From the NCBI GenBank assembly GCA_902537905.1, contig CACBDD010000003.1, positions 1-57,626 on the forward strand: a stretch of DNA of 57,626 nt, read 5' to 3'. The DNA is from an uncultured Pelagibacteraceae bacterium (GTDB taxonomy: Bacteria; Pseudomonadota; Alphaproteobacteria; Pelagibacterales; Pelagibacteraceae). Positions 39,425 to 48,401 of this stretch are shown here, piece after piece. The notes under the pieces were generated by a model. That model had not been told where the DNA came from and searched no databases. It saw only the letters and a list, made by a program, of their open reading frames with translations. A program made the position numbers and the translations under genes. The first letter of the stretch is position 1. Each line of letters begins with the position of its first letter.

Positions 39425-40366
39425 TTATAAAGGTAAGAAACTTGTATCTACGTTACCAGATGGTGTTCCCATTCCTTTTAAGAAACCATCTAAGTTTCCG
39501 CTCTCCATAGATGCTTTTGTTTCTTCTGGAGTTAAGAATTTAAATCCACCTAAAGTTTCTTTCATATCAGCAACTTTCATTTCAGAAGCTTTTGCCATAG
39601 AATTCATATCAGATTTACCTGCTCTGTATCTATCGTTTGCTTCGTGAGTTACTTCGATGAAAGTTCTTAACATTCCTGGATTTTCTTTCATGAATTTATC
39701 TGTAACAGATGTGATATCTATACCTAAGATACCAGCAGCTCTTGCTTCATCTACAGTTAATAATCTTGAACCAACTGCAGTTGCTGCTTTAATTGAGTTA
39801 CCACCAAATAAACATGCCATTACAACATCACCACTTACCAATGCAGCAGCACCTTCTTCTGGGTCCATTTGAATGATATCCATTTTACCTCTGTCAGCAC
39901 CAACAACTTTCATACTTTCATCAAAAACGTACTCAGCCATTGTTCCTAGTGGAACAGCAACTTTTTTACCTTCTAATTCAGTAGCGTTAGCTTTTGTAAT
40001 TCCAGATGCATTTGATGTTACACAAGTAGTTCCACCCATCCCGTATTCCATGGCGATATCAACTAATTTGATTGGCGCATTTGATTTTACAGCGTTGATA
40101 AAAGGTACTAAACCTTGCGAGTAAGAAATATCAATATCTCCTGCTAACATTGCATCAGTCATAGCTCCACCGTTAGTGAAGTTTGTCCACTTAACTGGTA
40201 CTCCAAGAGCTTTTGCAAAATTTTTCTTCTGCATGTCCTCTAGATTTGGACTTGGCCATTCTAGAAAGTATGCAACTCTAACTTCATTAGCTGCAGAGTT
40301 TGCAACTGAAATTGAAAGGTTTAGAGCAAATATAGATCCTAGAATAAAACTTAGTATTTTTTTCAT
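39425..40366 (-). CDS. Taurine/sulfonate-type ABC substrate-binding protein (TauA-like)
   Basis: Signal peptide; VRVAYFLEWPSPNLEDMQKKNFAKALGVPVKWTNFTNGGAMTDAMLAGDIDISYSQGLVPFINAV. Confidence 0.88.
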   Translation of the reverse strand: MKKILSFILGSIFALNLSISVANSAANEVRVAYFLEWPSPNLEDMQKKNFAKALGVPVKWTNFTNGGAMTDAMLAGDIDISYSQGLVPFINAVKSNAPIKLVDIAMEYGMGGTTCVTSNASGITKANATELEGKKVAVPLGTMAEYVFDESMKVVGADRGKMDIIQMDPEEGAAALVSGDVVMACLFGGNSIKAATAVGSRLLTVDEARAAGILGIDITSVTDKFMKENPGMLRTFIEVTHEANDRYRAGKSDMNSMAKASEMKVADMKETLGGFKFLTPEETKASMESGNLDGFLKGMGTPSGNVDTSFLPL

Positions 40367-40569
40367 TTATTCCCCTATGTTAATTTAATTAAATTAGCGC
40401 CATTTAAATTCAATTTCGTACGGTTGTAAAACAAAAAGATATGTTCAATCATAAGTTGTATATTTATGACGCATCATTTTGGGTGGTCAAAATATTTCTA
40501 GCAAACTAATTCATTTAGTCTAATAGTTGGAAATATTAATAACAGTCAATTAAAAGAGAAAAAAATTAT

Positions 40570-41916
40570 ATGAGCTCAGAAACAAGAACTTCAGTTCCAA
40601 ATTCATTAAATGAACATTGGATGCCGTTTACGTCGAATAAAGATTTTAAAGCAAACCCAAGATTAATTACTGAAGCAAAAGGAGTGTATTTAAAAACTCA
40701 CCATGGAAAAACACAAATTGATGCTAGCTCAGGATTATTTTGTAATCCATTAGGACATGGAAGAAGAGAAATTACAGAAGCAGTTACTAAACAACTTGAA
40801 ACATTAGATTACGCACAACCATTTCAACAAGGTTTTGGTGGTTCATTTGAATTAGCTACAAAAATTTCAAAACACACTCCAGGTGATTTAAATAAAATGT
40901 TTTTTACTATTTGTGGCTCAACTGCTGTTGAGACTGCAATCAAGATTGCAATTGCTTATCATAGAGCAAAAGGAAATGCTCATAGATTTAGATTTGTAGG
41001 ACGTGAAAGAGGTTATCACGGAATGAATATAGGATGTGTTTCAGTTGGTGGAATGATTAACAATGTTAAAACATTTGCAAGTATATTAATGCCAGGTGTT
41101 CAACACATGAGACATACACATTTACCAGAACATAAATTTGTAAGTGGTCAGCCTGAAACAGGTGGAGATCTTGCAGACGATTTAGAGAGAATTGCAAGTA
41201 ACTTTGGACCAGAAAATATTGCAGCTTGTATAGTTGAGCCTATTGCTGGATCTACTGGAACTTTAGTTCCTCCAAAAGGATATTTACAAAGATTGAGAGA
41301 AATTTGTGACAAGCATGGAATACTTTTAATTTTTGATGAAGTAATTACTGGTTGGGGAAGAACAGGTTCTTCTTTTGCAAGTCATGAGTTTGGTGTTACT
41401 CCAGATCTAATGACTATGGCTAAAGCAACAACTAACGGAGTTGTTCCTATGGGTGTAGTTGCGTGTAAAGACGAAATTTATGATGCAGTTATGGACGCTT
41501 CTCCAATGGGATCTGTTGAATTGTTTCATGGTTATACTTATTCAGGAATTCCAGTTGCTGTAGCAGCAGGTTTAGCGGTTCAAGATATTTTTGAAAAAGA
41601 AGATATATTTAACAGAGCAAAAAATTTAGCGCCTTATTTCCAAAAAGGATTATTTTCTCTTCAAGATTTAGAATCTGTTGAGAATATAAGAGGTTATGGA
41701 ATGATGGGTGGTATTGATATGAAAATGAATACAAAACCAGGTAAAGCAGGTTATGAATGTTTTAAGGCTTGTTATGAAGCAGGCGTGAACTTTAAAGCAA
41801 CTGGTGACTGTTTAATTATAGCTCCTCAATTTATATGTGAAGAAAAACATATAGATGAGATTATTGATAAACTAAGAACAGGTATTACGAATTATCAAAA
41901 AAACCAAAAGAACTAA
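40570..41916 (+). CDS. Class III aminotransferase, probably taurine- or beta-alanine:pyruvate aminotransferase
   Basis: NEHWMPFTSNKDFKANPRLI..., GYHGMNIGCVSVGG, LIFDEVITGWGRTGSSFASHEFGVTPDLMTMAKATTNGVVPMG; divergent from tauABC and followed by ald. Confidence 0.88.
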   Translation: MSSETRTSVPNSLNEHWMPFTSNKDFKANPRLITEAKGVYLKTHHGKTQIDASSGLFCNPLGHGRREITEAVTKQLETLDYAQPFQQGFGGSFELATKISKHTPGDLNKMFFTICGSTAVETAIKIAIAYHRAKGNAHRFRFVGRERGYHGMNIGCVSVGGMINNVKTFASILMPGVQHMRHTHLPEHKFVSGQPETGGDLADDLERIASNFGPENIAACIVEPIAGSTGTLVPPKGYLQRLREICDKHGILLIFDEVITGWGRTGSSFASHEFGVTPDLMTMAKATTNGVVPMGVVACKDEIYDAVMDASPMGSVELFHGYTYSGIPVAVAAGLAVQDIFEKEDIFNRAKNLAPYFQKGLFSLQDLESVENIRGYGMMGGIDMKMNTKPGKAGYECFKACYEAGVNFKATGDCLIIAPQFICEEKHIDEIIDKLRTGITNYQKNQKN

Positions 41917-41940
41917 TTAGTTTATTTAAATACATGGAGA

Positions 41941-43065
41941 GTGCTTATGAAGATAGGCGTACCTAAGGAGATAAAACCTCAAGAAAATAGAATAGGATTA
42001 ACACCTGATAGTGTAAAAACTTTAGTTTCTGAAGGTCATGAAGTTATTGTTGAAAACAATGGAGGTTTTGAGGCTGGATTTGAGAATGATCAATATACAA
42101 ATGCTGGTGCAAAAATAGCAAATACTGCCTCTGATATTTTTAATGATGCAGATATAATTGTTAAAGTTAAAGAGCCTCAAAAAGTTGAGGTTGATATGAT
42201 TAGAGAAAACCAAATCGTCTATACATATCTTCACCTAGCAGCAGCAAAAGAATTAACTGACGGTTTAATTAAATCAAAGAGTGTTAATATAGCTTATGAA
42301 ACTGTAACAGATGACAATGGAAGATTACCATTGTTAGCTCCAATGAGTGCAGTTGCTGGCAGAATGTCAGTACAAGCAGGTGCCCATTGTTTAGAAAAAA
42401 ATCAAAGTGGAAGAGGACTTTTATTGGGAGGAGCTCCAGGAGTTACTGGAGGAACTGTAGTAATTTTAGGTGGTGGTGTAGTTGGCGAAAATGCTGCAGT
42501 GATCGCAACAGGTATGCAAGCTAAAGTTCACATTGTTGATAAATCAGAAGCTAGATTAAAACAATTAGTTGAAATGTTTGGTGACAAAATTATTCCAGAG
42601 CAAAGTGATAAAATTGATCTTCCAAAATTAGTTTCCGAAGCAGACTTATTAGTGGGTGGAGTTTTAATTCCAGGTGCAGAAGCTCCAAAATTAGTTACCA
42701 AAGATATGATTAAAAGCATGAAAAGAGGTTCAGTAATTGTTGATGTTGCAATTGATCAAGGTGGATGTGTTGAAACAAGTAAACCAACCACCCACGGAGA
42801 ACCAACTTATATTGTTGATGATGTTGTTCATTATTGTGTAGCAAATATGCCAGGTGGAGTTCCAAGAACTTCTACTTTAGCATTAAATAATGCAACGCTA
42901 CCTTATCTAGTCAAACTTGCAAACAATGGTTACCAGAAAGCATTAATAGAAGATAAAAACTTTTTAGCTGGATTAAATGTACACAAAGGAATGGTTACTT
43001 ATAAAGCAGTTGCAGACGTATTTGGTCACAACTTTGTAGAACCAGGAGAAGCTGTCAAACATTAG
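41941..43065 (+). CDS. ald: Alanine dehydrogenase
   Basis: MKIGVPKEIKPQENRIGLTPDSVKTLVSEGHEVIVENNGG..., GGGVVGENAAVIATGMQAKVHIVDKS, CVANMPGGVPRTST. Confidence 0.95.
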   Translation: MLMKIGVPKEIKPQENRIGLTPDSVKTLVSEGHEVIVENNGGFEAGFENDQYTNAGAKIANTASDIFNDADIIVKVKEPQKVEVDMIRENQIVYTYLHLAAAKELTDGLIKSKSVNIAYETVTDDNGRLPLLAPMSAVAGRMSVQAGAHCLEKNQSGRGLLLGGAPGVTGGTVVILGGGVVGENAAVIATGMQAKVHIVDKSEARLKQLVEMFGDKIIPEQSDKIDLPKLVSEADLLVGGVLIPGAEAPKLVTKDMIKSMKRGSVIVDVAIDQGGCVETSKPTTHGEPTYIVDDVVHYCVANMPGGVPRTSTLALNNATLPYLVKLANNGYQKALIEDKNFLAGLNVHKGMVTYKAVADVFGHNFVEPGEAVKH

Positions 43066-43067
43066 TA

Positions 43068-45512
43068 ATGGAAAAGAAATATCCTTCTAGCACAAAAGTA
43101 GTTGTTGTTGGAGGTGGGGTTATAGGTTGTTCTGTTGCTTATCACTTAACAAAATTTGGTTGGAAAGATGTTGTTCTTTTAGAAAGAGATCAATTGACAT
43201 CAGGTACAACTTGGCATGCAGCAGGATTAGTTAGTCAATTAGGACCCACAGCTGCAGTTACAAAAATTAGAAAATATACTTTAGATCTTTATAAAAAATT
43301 AGAAAAAGAAGTTGATCACTCTGCAGGTTTAAGAATTAATGGAGCATTATCTATCGCTCAGACAGATGCTAGATGGCAAGAGCTTCAAAGACAAGCAACT
43401 ACCGCTCAACTGTATGATGTAGATATTAAGATTTTAGATAAAGATCAAATAAAGAAAAATTATCCAATCATGCACACAGAGGATTTAAAAGGTGGAGTGT
43501 TAATGCCAGGTGATGGTGCTGCAGATCCAAGTGGTGTTACTCACATGTTAGCAAAAGGTGCAAGATTGGGTGGGGCAAAAATATTCGAGCAATCACCTGT
43601 TGAAACGATTTTAACTAAAAATTGAAGAGTATCTGGTGTCAGAGTTAATGGACAGGATATTGAATGTGAATATGTAGTTCTTGCGACAGGTATGTGGTCC
43701 AGACAAATAGGAGAAAAAATAGGAGTAAGTATTCCTTTGTATCCAGCTGAACATTTTTATGTAATCACAGAACCGATTGAAAATCTTTCACCGACATTAC
43801 CTGTTATAAGAGATTTTGACAGCAGCACATATATAAAAGAAGATGCTGGAAAACTTTTAATAGGAATATTTGAAGGAAAATCAATTCCAGCATTTAACAA
43901 AACAAATAAAGTTCCAGAAGATTTTTCATTTGGTGAATTTCCAGAAAACTTTGATCATTTTGAACCTTATTTAGCAAAATCTATAAAACGGTTTCCAGTT
44001 TTGGAACAAGCTGGAATTAGAAAGTTTTTCTCAGGACCAGAATCTTTTACGCCTGATACAAATTCTTTATTAGGTGAAGTTCCTGAGGTTAAAAATTTAT
44101 TTGTTAGTTGTGGTTTGAATAGTATTGGTATTGGAAGTGGGGGTGGTGTTGGAAAGGTTACAGCTGAATGGTTAATGACTGGTCATATTAATGAAGACAT
44201 TTTTAATTATGATATAAAAAGATTTCAAAAGTTTCATTCAGATTTAGGTTTTATTAAAGATCGTATCACCGAGTCACTTGGAGATTTGTATGGAATGCAT
44301 TGGCCTTATAAACAATACAAAACATCAAGAAATATTAAAAAATTACCATATCATGATAAATTAAAAAGTTTTGGTGCATGCTTTGGAGTTTCGGCTGGAT
44401 ATGAAAGACCAATGTGGTTTGCTTTAGATGGTGAAAAAGCTGAGTATGAATACAGTTATAACTATCAAAACTGGTATCCATCAGTTGAATACGAAACAAA
44501 CAACACTCTAAAAAATGTTGGGCTATATGACTTATCTCCATTTTCTAAATTCGAAATTAAATCTGAGAAAGCTCATCAAGATCTTCAGAGAATTTGTACA
44601 TCAAATATAAAGCAAGAACCTGGAAAATGTACTTATACCCATATGCTTAACAAAGATGGAGGAATAGAAACAGATCTTACAGTAGTTTGTATTGATCAAA
44701 ATTATTTTAGAATAATTAGTTCTGCAGCAACAAGAGAAAGAGATAAATTTCATATAAAAAAACATTTATCAAAAGGCGTTGAGCTAATTGATATTACAGA
44801 CGATTATTGTGTGTTTGGAATATTTGGTCCAAAGAGCAGATTGTTAATGCAAGATCTAAGTTCAGATAATTTTAGTAATGAAAATTTTAAATTTGCAAAT
44901 TCAAAATATATAGAAATTGATGGAACTGAAATATGGACCCAAAGATTATCTTATGTTGGTGAGTTAGGTTATGAGCTTTATGTTAAAACTTCTGATTCTA
45001 AAAATATTTATGAAAAAATAATAGAAAAAGGAAAAAAATTTAATTTATCTAATTGCGGAATGCATGCGTTAGATACAATGAGAATGGAAAGTGGTTTTTT
45101 ACATTGGGGTCATGATATTTCTCCTGAAGAAAATCAATACCAAGCAGGTCTTAATTTCACTATTAGTTACAAGAAAGATTTTAATTTTATTGGAAGAGAA
45201 ACACTGGAAAAAATAAAAGAAAAAAAAATTGTTAGAAAGTTTGCTATGTTTGTTCTTAAAAACAATGAACCTGGAAAACCTCTTCTACTTCATGATGAGC
45301 CAATTTATAAAGATGATAAGATTATTGGAAGAACAACATCGGGTAACTACTCTTTTAATTTTAAAAAGAATCTTGCATTTGGTTATATAGATAATGACTT
45401 TTCAGATGATGATCTTTTAAATGGTAATATTTCAATAGAAATTGAAAAAATTAAATATCCAGCTAAAATTATCTTTAAACCATTGAAACAAACTAATTAT
45501 AAAAATAATTAG
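43068..45512 (+). pseudogene. DMGDH/sarcosine dehydrogenase-like FAD + GcvT-fold oxidoreductase interrupted by an in-frame TGA at 43623-43625
   Basis: Both ORF-track pieces (43068-43625 and 43692-45512) are in the same frame. The gap translates as ...ILTKN*RVSGVRVNGQDIECEYVVLATGMWSR with no frameshift. N-terminal half: VVVGGGVIGCSVAYHL...SGTTWHAAG; C-terminal half: GcvT-like. Confidence 0.85.
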
Positions 45513-45548
45513 TTTAAGTTTGCATTAACATTAAACACCTGTTTAAAT

Positions 45549-45764
45549 ATGATTGTGAAAAATAAAGATCGTGATCCTATTCAGTATGAAAATGATTTAG
45601 AGCCAAGAAAAGATTTATATTTAGATCATTATAAAACTACTAATGTAAATATTCTCCTTAATAGAGTTCGATTAGATAAAAAAAAATCTTTAAGAAAAAA
45701 ACTTTTCTTTAGCGCTATTTTATCAGCACTGGTTAGTGGATTAATTGCTTATCTATTGATTTAG
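45549..45764 (+). CDS. Small C-terminally anchored membrane protein (71 aa), paralog of 29619-29816
   Basis: Conserved NVnILlnRvrldKKK motif followed by a C-terminal TM segment. Confidence 0.7.
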   Translation: MIVKNKDRDPIQYENDLEPRKDLYLDHYKTTNVNILLNRVRLDKKKSLRKKLFFSAILSALVSGLIAYLLI

Positions 45765-45821
45765 TTTAGATTAAAAGTGTATTGAAAAATTATTGATTTA
45801 TAATAAAAGTAACGTTTTTAT

Positions 45822-45898
45822 GGCGGGGTAGCTCAGTTGGTTAGAGCGCGGGACTCATAAGCCCGAGGTCAGTGGTTCGATCCCACTTCCCGCTACCA
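45822..45898 (+). tRNA. tRNA-Met (CAT), elongator-like, CCA encoded
   Basis: GGCGGGGTAGCTCAGTTGGTTAGAGCGCGGGACTCATAAGCCCGAGGTCAGTGGTTCGATCCCACTTCCCGCTACCA folds as a cloverleaf; anticodon CAT; lacks the initiator GGG/CCC anticodon-stem pattern. Confidence 0.95.
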
Positions 45899-45899
45899 A

Positions 45900-46427
45900 T
45901 TAATGTCCTGGAAATTCTATTAAATTCTCAACTTTATAATTTTTATTAACTAAATTATCAGACCCACCTAAATCAAATAAATTAATTACAAAGACAAATG
46001 CAGCTACTTTTGCATCACACATTTCAATAAGTTTTGCAGCAGCTTCAGCAGTACCTCCTGTTGCAATAAGATCATCAATTATCAAAACAGATTCATCTTT
46101 TAAAATAGAGTCCTTATGAACCTCAATAGTCGCAGTTCCATACTCCAATTCAAAATCTACAGAATGCACTTCAGCAGGCAGCTTATTTTTTTTTCTTAAC
46201 AATATAAAAGGTTTTTTTAGAATATAAGAAACTGCTGAGGCAAATACAAAGCCTCTAGACTCTATTGCAGCAATCTTATCAATTTTGTATTTTTTTGATC
46301 TTTCAATAATTTGATTAATCGTTTCAGCAAAAGCTTCCTCGTTTTTAATCAGAGTTGTTATATCTCTAAATAAAATACCCTTTTTAGGATAATCAGGAAT
46401 TGATCTAATATGATCTTTTAAATTCAT
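45900..46427 (-). CDS. apt: Adenine phosphoribosyltransferase
   Basis: IRSIPDYPKKGILFRDITTLI, ESRGFVFASAVSY, VLIIDDLIATGGTAEAAAKL PRPP motif. Confidence 0.95.
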   Translation of the reverse strand: MNLKDHIRSIPDYPKKGILFRDITTLIKNEEAFAETINQIIERSKKYKIDKIAAIESRGFVFASAVSYILKKPFILLRKKNKLPAEVHSVDFELEYGTATIEVHKDSILKDESVLIIDDLIATGGTAEAAAKLIEMCDAKVAAFVFVINLFDLGGSDNLVNKNYKVENLIEFPGH

Positions 46428-46460
46428 TATTCTTAATTATAAATAAGTATATTTTAAATT

Positions 46461-47333
46461 ATGACAACAAATAAATTGGCAATTATTGGTGGAAGCGGTC
46501 TTTATGATGTTGAAGAATTTACTAATAGGGAATTAATAGAAATTAATACTCCCTGGGGCAAACCATCTGACCAAATTTTAAAAACTAATTATAATCGTAA
46601 AGAAGTTTATTTTTTACCAAGGCATGGCAGAGGACATTTTGTTTCTCCCTCAAATATAAATTTTAGAGCGAATATCGATGCATTAAAACAATTAGGTGTT
46701 ACCGATATTGTTTCAGTTTCAGCTGTAGGATCTTTAAAAGAAGATTTGCCACCTGGAAAATTTGTTATTGTTGATCAATTTATTGATAGAACTTTTGCAA
46801 GAATTAAAACTTTTTTTGATGATGAAATTGTTGCACACGTATCTATGGCACATCCTACTTCTAATGGACTAATGAATGCGTGTGAGGATGCAATCAAAAA
46901 ATCTAAAATAAATTATCAAAGAAATGGAACTTATGTTGTTATGGAAGGTCCACAATTTTCTACATTAGCAGAATCTAATTTATATAGATCGTGGAAAGCA
47001 GATGTTATTGGAATGACTAACATGCCTGAAGCAAAACTCGCAAGAGAGGCAGAAATTAGATATGCCTCAGTTTCAATGGTTACAGATTTTGATTGTTGGC
47101 ACCCAGATCATGAAAATGTCGATGTTCAACAAGTAATAAAAGTTTTGTTAGGAAATGCTGAAAAAGCAAAAGTGATGATTAAAAATTTAATTAATAATTT
47201 TGAAGATCATATAGATCCAAATGATCCAACTAATAATTGTTTAGATGTAGCAATTATTACTGCTCCAGAAAAACGAACCCAAAAAACAATAGATAAGTTA
47301 AAAACCGTTGCCGGTAGAGCTTTGAACAAATGA
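46461..47333 (+). CDS. mtnP: S-methyl-5'-thioadenosine phosphorylase
   Basis: KLAIIGGSGLYDVEEF...FLPRHGRGHFVSPSNINFRANIDALKQLGVTDIVSVSAVGSLKEDLPPG...VVMEGPQFSTLAES. Confidence 0.95.
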   Translation: MTTNKLAIIGGSGLYDVEEFTNRELIEINTPWGKPSDQILKTNYNRKEVYFLPRHGRGHFVSPSNINFRANIDALKQLGVTDIVSVSAVGSLKEDLPPGKFVIVDQFIDRTFARIKTFFDDEIVAHVSMAHPTSNGLMNACEDAIKKSKINYQRNGTYVVMEGPQFSTLAESNLYRSWKADVIGMTNMPEAKLAREAEIRYASVSMVTDFDCWHPDHENVDVQQVIKVLLGNAEKAKVMIKNLINNFEDHIDPNDPTNNCLDVAIITAPEKRTQKTIDKLKTVAGRALNK

Positions 47334-48400
47334 GAATTCAAGGGAAAGAGTATCGAACAATATGGTATGAAGATAAGATAGTAAAAATTATTGATCAAAC
47401 AAAACTTCCTCATCAATTTATAATAAAAGATCTTAAATCAGTTAAAGATGCAATAAATGCAATTAAAATTATGGAGGTTAGAGGTGCCCCCTTAATAGGA
47501 GGCACAGCTGCTTACGGGATAGTATTAGCTATTCAAGAGAGCACTGATAAAGAATTTATTAACAAAAGTGCAGAAGAATTAATTCAATCAAGACCTACAG
47601 CAATTAATTTAAAATGGGCAGTAGATCGTATGATGAAAAAATTATCTGGCATTAATAGTGATCAAATTTTAGACATAGCTTTAAAAGAAGCTAAAGAAAT
47701 TTGTGATGAGGATGAAAAATTTTGTGAAAATATAGGAATTAATGGATTGAAAATAATTGAGGAAATTTATAACAAGAAAAAAAGTACAGTAAATATTTTA
47801 ACTCATTGCAATGCAGGTTGGTTAGCAACTATTAATTGGGGAACAGCAACTTCACCCATTTATCATGCTCACAAAAAAGGAATTCCAGTTCATGTCTGGG
47901 TAGATGAAACAAGACCAAGAAACCAAGGTGCAAATCTAACTTCATATGAGTTAAATGAAGAAGAAATACCTAATACTATTATAGCTGACAATACCGGAGG
48001 TATTTTAATGCAAAGAGGCGAAGTTGATATGTGTATTGTCGGAACAGATAGAACTTTATCTAATGGAGACGTGTGTAATAAAATTGGAACTTATCTTAAA
48101 GCTTTAGCCGCATACGATAATGAAGTGCCTTTTTATGTAGCGTTACCAAGTTCAACAATAGACTGGAATATTAAAGATGCAAAAGACATTCCAATTGAGG
48201 AAAGAAATTCTGAAGAATTATCTCATGTTGAAGGTGTTGACGAAAACAATGAAGTTAAAAAAGTTTTAATCTATCCAAAAAAAAGTAAGGCTATGAATTT
48301 AGCTTTTGATGTAACACCTGCTAAATATGTAACTGGATTGATCACTGAAAGAGGTCTTTCCACAGCTTCTTCTGAAGGGTTAAAAAAATTATTTAAATAA
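47330..48400 (+). CDS. mtnA: S-methyl-5-thioribose-1-phosphate isomerase
   Basis: MEVRGAPLIGGTAAYGIVLA, LTHCNAGWLATINWGTATSPIYHAHKKGIPVHVWVDETRPRNQGANLTSYEL, CIVGTDRTLSNGDVCNKIGTY; overlaps mtnP by 4 nt. Confidence 0.95.
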   Translation: MRIQGKEYRTIWYEDKIVKIIDQTKLPHQFIIKDLKSVKDAINAIKIMEVRGAPLIGGTAAYGIVLAIQESTDKEFINKSAEELIQSRPTAINLKWAVDRMMKKLSGINSDQILDIALKEAKEICDEDEKFCENIGINGLKIIEEIYNKKKSTVNILTHCNAGWLATINWGTATSPIYHAHKKGIPVHVWVDETRPRNQGANLTSYELNEEEIPNTIIADNTGGILMQRGEVDMCIVGTDRTLSNGDVCNKIGTYLKALAAYDNEVPFYVALPSSTIDWNIKDAKDIPIEERNSEELSHVEGVDENNEVKKVLIYPKKSKAMNLAFDVTPAKYVTGLITERGLSTASSEGLKKLFK

Positions 48401-48401
48401 A

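Noticed and set aside
39657-40388. Three consecutive plus-strand ORFs opposite tauA
   Set aside because: Shadow ORFs on the antisense strand of a clear SBP gene.
43068-43625. 185-aa ORF as a stand-alone protein
   Set aside because: Same frame as 43692-45512 with conserved sequence continuing through the intervening 66 nt; better read as one gene interrupted by a stop.
43623-43625. Possible selenocysteine or reassigned TGA codon
   Set aside because: TGA clearly terminates other genes here, Trp is encoded by TGG throughout, and no SECIS-like or sel genes were seen; a nonsense change or sequencing error is simpler.
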